Below, piece by piece: positions 38,016-47,358 of a DNA stretch of 64,000 bases. The stretch is from the NCBI GenBank assembly GCA_934316545.1, contig CAKRDT010000005.1, positions 15,877 through 79,876 on the forward strand, in the 5' to 3' direction. The DNA comes from an uncultured Agathobacter sp. (GTDB taxonomy: Bacteria; Bacillota; Clostridia; Lachnospirales; Lachnospiraceae). The translations under genes were made by a program, and so were the position numbers. The notes beneath the pieces were generated by a model. The model was not told the origin of the DNA and did not search any database. It was given only the letters and a program-made list of their open reading frames with translations. Position 1 is the first letter of the stretch. Every line of letters begins with the position of its first letter.

Positions 38016-38227
38016 ATTCATAAAGTCAATCCGTTCCATTAAATATGACCATCATTTTCATTTATTATAGCAATTAATTCCGTCTATTTTGACAACCATT
38101 AATCTAACCATTTTTTCTTACTATAAGGCAAACATTTGTCGTTGTATCAGATAAACATTTTTAATATACAGATACCGGATATAAAAAAGAAAATTAGCAG
38201 TAAACATATTCAACCAACAGGATTTTA

Positions 38228-38457
38228 GAATGATTTCAATGACCAAACTTTTCATGCTGCAGGCACCGGAGCCATACTTATTTTTGAAGGACAAATTTGC
38301 AACTGCTTCACCGTTCCATTATTATCGATAATTGCGTTTATCTCAGTCAATTATCCAAAATCGTTGGTGAAGTTGATTTGCAAATTTTCCTGAACAAAAT
38401 AATCGTATGGTCCGGTGCCGTAACTCCGAAAAATCTACGGTCATTGAAATTATTCCA
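38228..38457. other. Long imperfect inverted repeat (about 230 bp) after gltD
   Basis: Left-arm blocks GAATGATTTCAATGACC (38228), GGCACCGGAGCCATAC (38262), AGGACAAATTTGCAA and TTCACCG (to 38312) are matched in reverse order by TTCACC-type GGTGAAG (38366), TTGCAAATTTTCCT, GTATGGTCCGGTGCC and GGTCATTGAAATTATTC (ends 38457). The centre is CGATAATTG..CAATTATCC. There is no reading frame for a transposase. It could be a MITE-like element or a long 3'-UTR hairpin of gltBD. Confidence 0.75.
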
Positions 38458-38478
38458 AGTCCGTTGATCTTGTAATAC

Positions 38479-39972
38479 CTACTGGATGGAAAGATACGAA
38501 TATCCCATCAGACTCTCATCCACCTCATGCGCCACTTCTCTTCCCTCGCGGATCGCCCATACGACAAGAGACTGTCCGCGGTGCATATCGCCTGCGGTAA
38601 AGACATTCTTTACGTTTGTTGCGTAGTGTCCTTCCTCCGTGGCAACGTTGGTTCTCTGGTTGAGTTCCACTCCGAAAGCCTTGGCAATATAATCCTCGGT
38701 TCCGAGGAATCCGGCAGCGATCAGAACAAGTTCTGCCGGGATCTTCTTCTCGGTTCCGGCTACTTCTACCATGCTTCTGCGTCCGGTTGCCTCATCGACC
38801 TTGCTCTCAAGACTTACGATCGTGACACCGCTTAACTTTCCGTTCTTGTCTTTATGGAATTCCTTTACGGTTGTCTGATAGATTCTCGGATCGCATCCAA
38901 AGCAAGCGATGGCTTCTTCCTGACCGTAATCGGTCTTTAAGACCTTCGGCCACTCCGGCCAAGGGTTGTTTGCGGCACGCTCAGTTGGCGGACAAGGCAT
39001 CATCTCAAGCTGTGTAACGGATTTCGCGCCCTGGCGGATTGCGGTTCCGACACAATCGTTTCCGGTGTCACCACCGCCGATGATCACAACATGCTTGCCT
39101 TTTGCGGAAATATATTTGTTATCCTTAAAGTTCGAATCCAGAAGGCTCTTTGTCGTGCGGGAGAGATAATCGACTGCAAAGTAGATACCCTCAGCCTCCC
39201 TGCCCTTTGCCTTAATATCTCTCGGATGCTTTGCTCCACAGCAGAGGATCACGCGGTCATACTGCTTCATGAGATCAGCAGCCTTTACATCCACACCAAC
39301 ATTGCAGCTTGTGACGAATTTGACACCTTCCTCTTTCATCACATTGATCTTGCGGTCAATGATCTGCTTTTCAAGCTTCATGTTCGGAATACCATACATC
39401 AAAAGTCCGCCGACACGATCATCACGCTCATAGACCGTTACCTCATGTCCTCTCTGATTGAGCTGATCCGCGGCAGCCAGTCCGGAAGGACCGGAACCGA
39501 TGATAGCAACTTTCTTTCCTGTGTGCACTTTAGGAATATGCGGTGCTGCATATCCCATCTTATAAGCGGTCTCGATCACACCGTGCTCATTGTCACGAAC
39601 CGTTACCGGATTGCCCCAATGCCCGCAAGTGCATGCCTTCTCACACAAAGCAGGACAAACACGCGAGGTAAACTCCGGAAAATTGTTCGTCTTGTGGAGC
39701 CGGTTGTATGCCTGCTGCCAGTTTCCGGAGTAAACCAGATCATTCCACTCCGGAACCAGGTTGTGCAGCGGACAGCCGGAAGTCATTCCGGCGATCGTCA
39801 TACCGGACTGGCAGAACGGAACACCGCAATCCATGCAGCGTGCTGCCTGCTCCTGCTGCTTTTCTTTGGAAAGGAAGATATGGAACTCGTTAAAATTCTT
39901 GATTCGTTCCTTTGGTTCCACCGAACGCGCCTCGGTTCTCTCATATTCTAAAAATCCTGTTGGCTTTCCCAT
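38479..39972 (-). CDS. gltD: Glutamate synthase (NADPH) small subunit
   Basis: At 497 residues, this flavin/iron-sulfur subunit passes electrons from NADPH to GltB. N-terminal Cys clusters (CMDCGVPFCQSG, GCPLHN, CPALCEKACTCG) bind two [4Fe-4S] centres. FAD binding is seen at VAIIGSGPSGLAAADQL and NADPH binding at VVIIGGGDTGNDC; the C-terminal FAD motif is VFTAGDMHRGQSLVVWAIREGR. Length fits the family. It starts 15 bases after gltB, in one operon. Confidence 0.97.
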   Translation of the reverse strand: MGKPTGFLEYERTEARSVEPKERIKNFNEFHIFLSKEKQQEQAARCMDCGVPFCQSGMTIAGMTSGCPLHNLVPEWNDLVYSGNWQQAYNRLHKTNNFPEFTSRVCPALCEKACTCGHWGNPVTVRDNEHGVIETAYKMGYAAPHIPKVHTGKKVAIIGSGPSGLAAADQLNQRGHEVTVYERDDRVGGLLMYGIPNMKLEKQIIDRKINVMKEEGVKFVTSCNVGVDVKAADLMKQYDRVILCCGAKHPRDIKAKGREAEGIYFAVDYLSRTTKSLLDSNFKDNKYISAKGKHVVIIGGGDTGNDCVGTAIRQGAKSVTQLEMMPCPPTERAANNPWPEWPKVLKTDYGQEEAIACFGCDPRIYQTTVKEFHKDKNGKLSGVTIVSLESKVDEATGRRSMVEVAGTEKKIPAELVLIAAGFLGTEDYIAKAFGVELNQRTNVATEEGHYATNVKNVFTAGDMHRGQSLVVWAIREGREVAHEVDESLMGYSYLSIQ

Positions 39973-39987
39973 CGTATTCTTCCCTCC

Positions 39988-42900
39988 TTATGATCTTGTG
40001 CTGGCATAAAAAGCCTCGATCTGTGCCTGTTCTGCATTCAGACCCTTTTCTTCCATCTGCACGATAGCCATCTGCATACGATTGTAATCGTATGGAATGA
40101 CTTTCTTGAACTTCGGCAGATACTCACTAAAGTTGTCCAACACTTCCTTACCCTTTTCCGAGTTCGTCAGCGTTACATGCTCCTTGATCATCTCCTTGAG
40201 TTCTAAGACATCGTATTTATTCGTAACTTCTTCTGTAAATACCATCGATTTATTCGTACGCATGTACAGATCGTTGTCCTCATCAAGAACATAAGCAATA
40301 CCACCACTCATTCCGGCTGCAAAGTTCTTTCCAGTCTTACCAAGGATAACGACGCGTCCACCGGTCATATACTCACATCCGTGATCGCCTACACCTTCAA
40401 CAACCGCTGTTGCTCCGGAGTTACGAACACAGAAACGCTCGCCGGCAACACCGTTGATGAACGCCTTACCACTTGTTGCTCCGTATAAAGCAACGTTACC
40501 TATGATGATGTTCTCATCCTTCTTATAATTAACTCCTGCTGGCGGATAAACGATCAGCTTACCACCGGACAGTCCCTTACCAAAGTAATCATTGGAATCT
40601 CCGACCAGTTCCAGTGTCAGTCCCTTCGGGATAAAAGCACCAAAACTCTGTCCTCCGGCACCGTTACACTTAACAATGTAGGTATCATCCTCAAGGGTAT
40701 CATCATATGCCTTTGTAATCTCGGAACCAAAGATCGTACCCAGAGAACGGTTGACGTTGGTTACTTCCGTATCGATCATTCTCTTTTGCTTCTTCTCTAA
40801 AGCAGGCATCAGTTGCTTCATAAGAACCGTCATATCTTTGGTCTGATCCAACTCAAAATCATATACCTGCTTCGGATCAAAGATAACCTTCTGCTTCGTT
40901 CCTGCAAATGGGTTATTTAAAATATTATCAAGATTTAACTTTGCCTCTCTTCCTGATAAATCCTCGCGAACTTTTAAGAAATCACTTCTTCCGACCAATT
41001 CGTCCACTGTGCGGCAGCCGAGCTTTGCCATATACTCACGAAGCTCTTCGGCGATAAAACGCATGAAGTTTTCAACATACTCCGGTTTTCCCGCAAAGCG
41101 TTTGCGAAGCTCAGGGTTCTGCGTTGCAATACCGGCCGGACAGGTATCAAGATTACATACACGCATCATAACACATCCCATGGTTACGAGCGGAGCGGTT
41201 GCAAAACCGAATTCCTCGGCACCGAGACATGCAGCGATTGCTACATCTCTACCACTCATCAGCTTGCCATCGGTCTCGATACGGACCTTGTTACGAAGTC
41301 CGTTCATAATCAAAGTCTGATGCGTCTCGGCAAGGCCAAGCTCCCAAGGAAGTCCCGCATTATGAATGGAACTGCTTGGTGCGGCACCGGTTCCTCCATC
41401 GTATCCCGAAATCAGTACCACCTGTGCACCGGCCTTGGCAACACCGGCAGCGACCGTTCCGACGCCAGCTTCTGAAACGAGCTTAACAGAGATTCTTGCA
41501 TCACGATTAGCATTTTTTAAATCGAAAATTAATTGTTCCAGATCCTCGATGGAATAGATGTCATGGTGTGGTGGCGGAGAAATCAGTGATACACCCGGTG
41601 TGGAAAGTCTGGTCTTTGCAATCCACGGATATACCTTCTTGCCAGGCAGATGTCCGCCTTCACCTGGCTTTGCGCCCTGTGCCATCTTGATCTGAATTTC
41701 CTGTGCACTTGTTAAGTAGCGGCTTGTTACACCGAAACGTCCGGATGCAACCTGCTTGATCGCAGAACAACGGTTCTTACCGTCTACTCCAATGGTTAGA
41801 CGATCTTTGTCCTCACCACCCTCACCGGTATTGGATTTACCATGCAGATGATTCATTGCGATTGCAAGTGTCTCATGTGCTTCCTTTGAAATAGAGCCAT
41901 ACGACATCGCACCGGTCTTAAAACGTGTGACGATGGAATCAACACTCTCGACTTCTTCCAGCTTGACACCTTTCTTTGGATAATTGAAATCCATCAATCC
42001 TCGCAGGTTCGTATGCTTCTGTTCCTCATCGACCAGATTGGTGTACTGCTTGAACATTTCGTAATCACCGCGTTGTGTAGACTGCTGCAGTAAATGAATC
42101 GTAGCCGGATTGTACAAATGTGCATCCGCGCCGCTTCTCATCTTGTGGCGTCCCTTGCTGTCCAGTGTTACATCCGTCTCCAGTCCGAGCGGATCATATG
42201 CTGCCGAATGCAGTGTATTCACATCATTTTCGATATCTTTAATCGTGATTCCACCAATACGGCTGACCGTGTTGGTAAAATATTTGTCAATGACTTCTTT
42301 ATCAATACCGATTGCCTCAAAGATCTTTGATCCCTGATAAGACTGAATCGTAGAAATTCCCATCTTCGCTGCAATCTTTACGATACCGGTGATGATCGCA
42401 TGGTTGTAATCATCGATGGCTGCGTAGTAATCTTTGTCAAGCATGTGCTCATCCACAAGCTGCTTAACGGTATCCTGTGCAAGATACGGATTGATCGCAC
42501 TCGCACCGAAACCGAGCAGGGTTGCAAAATGATGAACCTCACGCGGCTCGCCGGACTCAAGAATCATAGAGAGTGAAGTACGCTTCTTCGTCTTAACCAG
42601 ATACTGCTGCAAAGCAGAAACTGCAAGCAGCGAAGGAATCGCAACATGGTTGTCATCCACATCTCTGTCTGAAAGGATCAGGATATTGGCGCCATCGCGG
42701 TATGCACGGTCGGCTTCAATATACAAACGCTCTACCGCTTTTTCCAGGCTGGTGTTCTTATAATACACAATTGAGATAGTCTCAACCTTGAATCCGTCAA
42801 CCTTCATGCTGCGGATCTTCATAAGATCCGTGTTGGTCAGAATCGGGTTGTTGATTCGAAGGACTTTACAGTTCTCAGGCTTGTCCTCAAGCAGGTTACC

Positions 42901-44541
42901 GCCGGCTCCGATGTAAACAGTTGTGGATGTGACCACTTCCTCACGGATGGAGTCGATTGGCGGATTGGTTACCTGCGCAAATAACTGCTTAAAGTAGTTA
43001 AAAAGCGGTTCCCGGTTTCCGGACAGTGCAGCAAGTGGTGTATCGGTACCCATTGCAGCCGTTCCCTCGATTCCGTTCTTTGCCATCGGCAGGATGGAAT
43101 CCTTAAGAGACTCGTAGGTATAACCGAATGCTCTCTGCATTCTCTGGCGTTCCTCCTTGGTGTACTCCGGGACACGCTCATTCGGGATCTTAAGATCCTT
43201 TAACATAACGATATTGCTGTCGAGCCACTCACCGTAAGGACGCTTGCCTGCATATTTTTCTTTGAGTTCATCATCATCGATCACACGTCCCTGGATCGTA
43301 TCAACGAGAAGCATCTTACCAGGTCTTAAACGATCCTTTGTCACAATCTTGGTCGGGTCGATCTCAAGCACACCGACTTCGGAAGAAAGAATCAGGTAAT
43401 CATCATCTGTAATATAGTAACGGGAAGGACGAAGTCCGTTACGGTCGAGTACCGCACCCATCATATCTCCATCGGAGAAAAGAATGGAAGCCGGTCCGTC
43501 CCACGGTTCCATCATGGTTGCATAATACTGATAGAAATCTTTTTTCTTCTGACTCATGATCGAGTTATTTGCCCACGGCTCCGGAATCATGACCATGACT
43601 GCAAGGGGCAGTTCCATTCCGGACATAACCAAGAACTCCAGGGTATTATCCAGCATTGCAGAGTCAGAGCCCTCTGTGTTGATAACCGGAAGAACTTTCT
43701 GAAACTCTCCGCGAAGTTTTCCGCATGCCATCGTTTCCTCACGAGCAAGCATCTTATCCGCATTACCTTTGATCGTGTTAATCTCACCATTATGCACAAT
43801 AAAACGGTTCGGATGCGCTCTCTCCCAGCTTGGATTTGTGTTGGTAGAAAATCTTGAATGTACGGTTGCAATCGCGGACTCGTAATCCTCATCCTGAAGA
43901 TCGGAGAAGAATTGGCGAAGCTGCTCTACCAGAAACATTCCCTTGTAAACAATGGTTCTGCTTGATAAAGAAGCAACGTAGCTGTCATCGTTTGACTGTT
44001 CAAATACGCGTCGTGCTACATACAGCTTACGATCAAAATCAAGGCCTTTTTCCACATCTTCCGGTCTCTTTACGAAAGCCTGCATAATGCATGGCATACA
44101 GTCTCTTGCTTTATCGGAAAGCTTGTCCGGATGGATCGGCACTTCTCTCCATCCCAAGAACTCCATGCCTTCCTTCTCAACGATCACCTCGAACATCTTC
44201 TTCGCCTGATTCTTTTTCAGTTCATCCTGTGGGAAGAAGAACATTCCGATACCGTAATCCCTCTCCTCTCCAAGTTCGATTCCAAGAGGCTTTACGGCCT
44301 TCTTGAAAAACTTGTGGGAAATCTGTAAGAGGATACCGACACCGTCTCCGGTCTTACCATCTGCGTCTTTTCCGGCTCTGTGCTTTAAGTTTTCAACAAT
44401 CTTCAAAGCATTCTCAACCGTCTGGTGGGTCTTAATTCCTTTAATATTGACAACAGCACCGATTCCACAGTTATCATGTTCAAAACTCGGATCGTATAAT
44501 CCCTTGGCTACTGCTGTACTCTCATTCCACTGTTCTTTCAT
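39988..44541 (-). CDS. gltB: Glutamate synthase (NADPH) large subunit
   Basis: At 1517 residues, this enzyme forms two glutamates from glutamine and 2-oxoglutarate. An N-terminal class II amidotransferase follows a 24-residue propeptide, with nucleophile Cys25 (HDNCGIGAV). Then come a central domain, the FMN/synthase domain (SNTGEGGEDKDR, GAKPGEGGHLPGKKV, ISGYDGGTGAAPSSS) with 3Fe-4S Cys in CNLDTCPAGIATQ, and the C-terminal beta-helix. The ATG at 44541 is preferred because AAAGGAAC precedes it; the frame is open to 44625 but lacks such a site. With gltD it assimilates ammonia. Confidence 0.97.
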   Translation of the reverse strand: MKEQWNESTAVAKGLYDPSFEHDNCGIGAVVNIKGIKTHQTVENALKIVENLKHRAGKDADGKTGDGVGILLQISHKFFKKAVKPLGIELGEERDYGIGMFFFPQDELKKNQAKKMFEVIVEKEGMEFLGWREVPIHPDKLSDKARDCMPCIMQAFVKRPEDVEKGLDFDRKLYVARRVFEQSNDDSYVASLSSRTIVYKGMFLVEQLRQFFSDLQDEDYESAIATVHSRFSTNTNPSWERAHPNRFIVHNGEINTIKGNADKMLAREETMACGKLRGEFQKVLPVINTEGSDSAMLDNTLEFLVMSGMELPLAVMVMIPEPWANNSIMSQKKKDFYQYYATMMEPWDGPASILFSDGDMMGAVLDRNGLRPSRYYITDDDYLILSSEVGVLEIDPTKIVTKDRLRPGKMLLVDTIQGRVIDDDELKEKYAGKRPYGEWLDSNIVMLKDLKIPNERVPEYTKEERQRMQRAFGYTYESLKDSILPMAKNGIEGTAAMGTDTPLAALSGNREPLFNYFKQLFAQVTNPPIDSIREEVVTSTTVYIGAGGNLLEDKPENCKVLRINNPILTNTDLMKIRSMKVDGFKVETISIVYYKNTSLEKAVERLYIEADRAYRDGANILILSDRDVDDNHVAIPSLLAVSALQQYLVKTKKRTSLSMILESGEPREVHHFATLLGFGASAINPYLAQDTVKQLVDEHMLDKDYYAAIDDYNHAIITGIVKIAAKMGISTIQSYQGSKIFEAIGIDKEVIDKYFTNTVSRIGGITIKDIENDVNTLHSAAYDPLGLETDVTLDSKGRHKMRSGADAHLYNPATIHLLQQSTQRGDYEMFKQYTNLVDEEQKHTNLRGLMDFNYPKKGVKLEEVESVDSIVTRFKTGAMSYGSISKEAHETLAIAMNHLHGKSNTGEGGEDKDRLTIGVDGKNRCSAIKQVASGRFGVTSRYLTSAQEIQIKMAQGAKPGEGGHLPGKKVYPWIAKTRLSTPGVSLISPPPHHDIYSIEDLEQLIFDLKNANRDARISVKLVSEAGVGTVAAGVAKAGAQVVLISGYDGGTGAAPSSSIHNAGLPWELGLAETHQTLIMNGLRNKVRIETDGKLMSGRDVAIAACLGAEEFGFATAPLVTMGCVMMRVCNLDTCPAGIATQNPELRKRFAGKPEYVENFMRFIAEELREYMAKLGCRTVDELVGRSDFLKVREDLSGREAKLNLDNILNNPFAGTKQKVIFDPKQVYDFELDQTKDMTVLMKQLMPALEKKQKRMIDTEVTNVNRSLGTIFGSEITKAYDDTLEDDTYIVKCNGAGGQSFGAFIPKGLTLELVGDSNDYFGKGLSGGKLIVYPPAGVNYKKDENIIIGNVALYGATSGKAFINGVAGERFCVRNSGATAVVEGVGDHGCEYMTGGRVVILGKTGKNFAAGMSGGIAYVLDEDNDLYMRTNKSMVFTEEVTNKYDVLELKEMIKEHVTLTNSEKGKEVLDNFSEYLPKFKKVIPYDYNRMQMAIVQMEEKGLNAEQAQIEAFYASTRS

Positions 44542-44654
44542 AGGACTGTTCCTTTCTGAATTGTATTGCTGCAATGTGAACTGCTCGGTTCTAAATGGTT
44601 TTGTTTCATTGATGTCTGTTTTCACTCACACCGCATACGCTTTTCTTGTATTTG

Positions 44655-44684
44655 ATTTTACTACTGTGAAGTGTTATCTGTAAA
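44655..44684 (-). promoter_or_regulatory. Candidate promoter of gltBD
   Basis: TTTACA (44679-44684), 18 bases and TAAAAT (44655-44660) on the minus strand. A second weaker candidate with TTGACA lies about 30 bases upstream. The leader would be about 110 bases. Confidence 0.5.
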
Positions 44685-44794
44685 TAGTTATTTTTTATCC
44701 GTTTTCTGATAATATGTCAATTGCAATATTTATATTATATTTGTATATACAATTATTATATTTTTCTTTTTAAATCAACATTATGCAAACAATT

Positions 44795-44837
44795 AAAGGC
44801 TATTACTTTAAAAAGTTTTTTCAAAGTAATAGCCTTT
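44795..44837. terminator. Bidirectional terminator after the DUF3877 gene
   Basis: AAAGGCTATTACTTT (44795-44809) and AAAGTAATAGCCTTT (44823-44837) form a perfect 15-bp stem, with A/T-runs on both sides. Confidence 0.88.
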
Positions 44838-44914
44838 TAATATCTATTTTATCGAATTGTGTCTGAATTGTTTCTCAACGAAAGGTCTCTTTTTTCAAAA
44901 TCAACGCCCCTTAT

Positions 44915-44985
44915 CACTGTATTATCTCTCACTGTACTATCTTTCACTGTTCTATCTTTCACTATATTATCTTTCGCTGCACTCT
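44915..44985. repeat. 15-bp tandem repeat, five units, intergenic
   Basis: CACTGTAYTATCTTT recurs at 44915, 44930, 44945, 44960 and 44975 with minor changes. It lies just after the stop of the DUF3877-type gene. Confidence 0.9.
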
Positions 44986-45018
44986 TATGTACTTACACCC
45001 ATTCATCTAAGAATCATA

Positions 45019-45729
45019 TCAAAACTCGAAATCCTCATAGTCTTCCGGCAGAAAACGGTGATAGATCATATGCCCGCCTTCCTGCTTGAAGCAATAGTAA
45101 TACGGATCATCCGCATCATCCTGAAACCAGATGCGCTCGTCAAACTCTCCGTTATCCATCTTTTCTCTGCCCACCCGATCGGAGTGTGCAGTAAAGAGTT
45201 CATATATCTGATCGATCGTGCAGCCATGCTTTGCCACAAGATTTACCAATTCACGGATAAACTCGTTCTCCTTCGTATTCTCATGTACATACTCCACCCC
45301 TTCCGGCGGAATGTGAAAACAAAAACGATCGCCTCTGTGTGATACTTCCACCATTCCCAGCTTGTCAGAAAGCCTTGCATTCATGCCCGCCACAATTGGT
45401 TCCGCCGGGGCAGATCCTGCTTCTTTGTCCCCCACAATCGGTTCCGCCAGGGCAGATCCTGCTTCTTTGTCCCCCACAATCGATTCCGCCGGGGCAGATC
45501 CTGCTTCTTTGCCCTCCACAATATTGCGTGTCGCATCGACATCTTCTCCTGTTCCCTCAAGGATTTTCTGCATTTTATCTGCGTTTACATCCATTCCAAA
45601 AAAGTGATTCAATGAACTGAGAGGATAATACAGTCGGATATCCTCTCTGTAATATCCCAGCTTCGCCTGTTCCTCCTTGATCACGTCGATCAGGCTTCGT
45701 TCTAAGTTGCTATAATCTAACTCATGCAT
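45019..45729 (-). CDS. DUF3877-like protein with 14-residue repeats
   Basis: This cytoplasmic protein of 236 residues is reminiscent of the DUF3877 family of Lachnospiraceae; this is recalled, not searched. Its N-terminal part (YSNLERSLIDVIKEEQAKLGYYREDIRLYYP) and C-terminal part (IRELVNLVAKHGCTIDQIYELF) are separated by a low-complexity stretch of GDKEAGSAPAEPIV repeats (about 70-113). The ATG at 45729 is chosen because GGAGA lies nine bases before it; the ATG at 45738 touches that site. Function unknown. Confidence 0.7.
   Translation of the reverse strand: MHELDYSNLERSLIDVIKEEQAKLGYYREDIRLYYPLSSLNHFFGMDVNADKMQKILEGTGEDVDATRNIVEGKEAGSAPAESIVGDKEAGSALAEPIVGDKEAGSAPAEPIVAGMNARLSDKLGMVEVSHRGDRFCFHIPPEGVEYVHENTKENEFIRELVNLVAKHGCTIDQIYELFTAHSDRVGREKMDNGEFDERIWFQDDADDPYYYCFKQEGGHMIYHRFLPEDYEDFEF
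45394..45522 (-). repeat. 42-bp in-frame repeat in the DUF3877-like gene, three units
   Basis: The plus-strand unit contains GGGGCAGATCCTGCTTCTTT, followed by GTCCCCCACAATCGGTTCC. Three near-identical copies keep the frame and add 14 residues each. Confidence 0.9.
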
Positions 45730-45770
45730 TTTCCACATTCTCCATTCTTATATATTACGATTATGAAACA

Positions 45771-45960
45771 TGTTCTATTTTACTTGTAAGCTTCAACTTG
45801 CTTTCGATTTTTCTGTTTTTCTTACAGTTTTCAATCTTCTTCCGGATTTTCTGTTTTACCTGCGTTTTCATCCTTCTTCCAGATTTTCTGTTTTACTTGC
45901 AGGTTTCATCCTTCTTCCGGGTTTTCTGTTTTACCTGCGTTTTCATCCTGCCTTCAAACT
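45771..45960. repeat. 37/38-bp tandem repeat upstream of the DUF3877-like gene
   Basis: TTTTCTG starts at 45809, 45847, 45884 and 45922, followed each time by TTTTACCTGCGTTTTCATCC or a variant. Read on minus, each unit contains GGAAGAAGGATGAAAAC, a ribosome-site-like sequence and an ATG, but the short frames are not convincing genes. Confidence 0.85.
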
Positions 45961-46130
45961 TGCGACCGGTAATTATATTCGAGTTTATCTATACATATTC
46001 CTAAAATATTGTATGGCAGACAGGTAACCCCGTCAAATATATATTTCTTACATTTTCCCATCAACTTATTTCACGTACATTTCTCATTCTAGCCGCTCAC
46101 GCTATCATTCTGACCTGCCGTAACATACAC

Positions 46131-46916
46131 CTATACGAAATATTCTTTTATCATTTGTTCAATGGTTTCGATATCCAATGGACTTTCCTTGGTTTCATAG
46201 GTAAGAATCAAATTGACCGACGGAACGATTCCATTCCTGCAATACAATTTTATTTTGTTACAGGCATTTGCGATATAATCAGGATTGTCCATCATTCCCA
46301 TATGTTCCCAATAATAAATCTTGCCATTACGCGGATGTCGGATTGTAAAATCCGGATGTATTGTTGTATTTCCCAAAACCAATTTCTGTTCGTAACGAAA
46401 AGGAATTCCATAACTGTAAAGTAATTTATCAATGATAGCCTCCGATTTTGACCGTACAAAGCGTCCCTGTGTCGCCTTAATGTTACGTGTTTCCGGATGA
46501 TCATTATTCGTCTCAAAATCTTCCTCCATCCATTTCTTAAGTTCTTTACTTGCGGAACAAAATTGCCCATCCAATAAACGTACATATTCATCATGCGCCA
46601 TCATTTGTTCCGTCTTATTTCTCGCCATCTCCGCAAATCCAATGTATTCCTGGCACGCTCTCAATTCCAGTTCAAGTTCCTCCATCTGATATTGATAGTA
46701 CTTTTTTAAAGCAAGCTGCCGCGCCAGATCTTTCTGCTTTTTGGATAGGTAATTTGTTTTTCCATCATACTTCACATACCATTTATACGCATTATTGTTT
46801 TTGGCAACGATAATTTCTCCCTCCGGAAACGATTTTCCCATTTGTTCATATTTTTTCAGTTCACTCTCTATGTATTCGATGCGTTTTCGTATTTTCACTT
46901 CATTTTCAAACATCAT
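46131..46916 (-). CDS. Hypothetical protein with restriction-endonuclease-like C-terminal domain
   Basis: At 261 residues, the N-terminal half is coiled coil (MMFENEVKIRKRIEYIESEL; residues 60-95). From about 150 it resembles nuclease-fold domains: Glu159 (SKSEAIIDKLL), YEQKLVLG, Asp189 (HPDFTI) and Glu204-His205 (YYWEHMGMMD). The usual ExK is replaced by E-H, seen in some families of this fold. GAGGG precedes ATG-ATG at 46916. Its place between two repeat tracts is notable. Role unknown. Confidence 0.65.
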   Translation of the reverse strand: MMFENEVKIRKRIEYIESELKKYEQMGKSFPEGEIIVAKNNNAYKWYVKYDGKTNYLSKKQKDLARQLALKKYYQYQMEELELELRACQEYIGFAEMARNKTEQMMAHDEYVRLLDGQFCSASKELKKWMEEDFETNNDHPETRNIKATQGRFVRSKSEAIIDKLLYSYGIPFRYEQKLVLGNTTIHPDFTIRHPRNGKIYYWEHMGMMDNPDYIANACNKIKLYCRNGIVPSVNLILTYETKESPLDIETIEQMIKEYFV

Positions 46917-46940
46917 TTTCCCTCATTTTTCTTTCTCCAA

Positions 46941-47334
46941 GGGTATAGGATCTCATTTTCCGTTCCTGTACCCTTGTTCACTTTCCATTTTGGGTATATT
47001 TTCAGTTTTTTCTGCTCCTGTACCCTTGTTCACTTTCCATTTTGGGTATATTTTCAGTTTTTTCTGCTCCTGTACCCTTGTTCACTTTCCATTTTGGGTA
47101 TATTTTCAGTTTTTCCGCTCCTATACCCTTATTCACTTTCCATTTTGGGTATATTTTCAGTCTTTTCCGCTCCTATACCCTTGTTCACTTTCCATTTTGG
47201 GTATATTTTCAGTTTTTTCGCTCTCATACCCTTTTTGCACTTTTCAAGAGGGTATATTTTCAGTTTTTTCTGCTCCTATACCCTTTTTGCACTTTTCAAG
47301 AGGGTATATCGCCGGTTTTTCTTTTCCTATACCC
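46941..47334. repeat. 52-bp-period dyad array, locus 3 (GGGTATA/TATACCC)
   Basis: GGGTATA starts at about 46941, 46992, 47044, 47096, 47147, 47199, 47250 and 47302, with steps of 51-52 bases. Inverted TGTACCC or TATACCC arms fall 25-27 bases on (for example 47019-47025). The spacer is TTGTTCACTTTCCATTTT in early units and TTTTTGCACTTTTCAAGA in the last ones. The architecture is the same as loci 1 and 2, but the arm sequence differs. It lies just downstream of comEC. Confidence 0.9.
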
Positions 47335-47358
47335 TTTTCAAGTTTGCTCGATACACCT

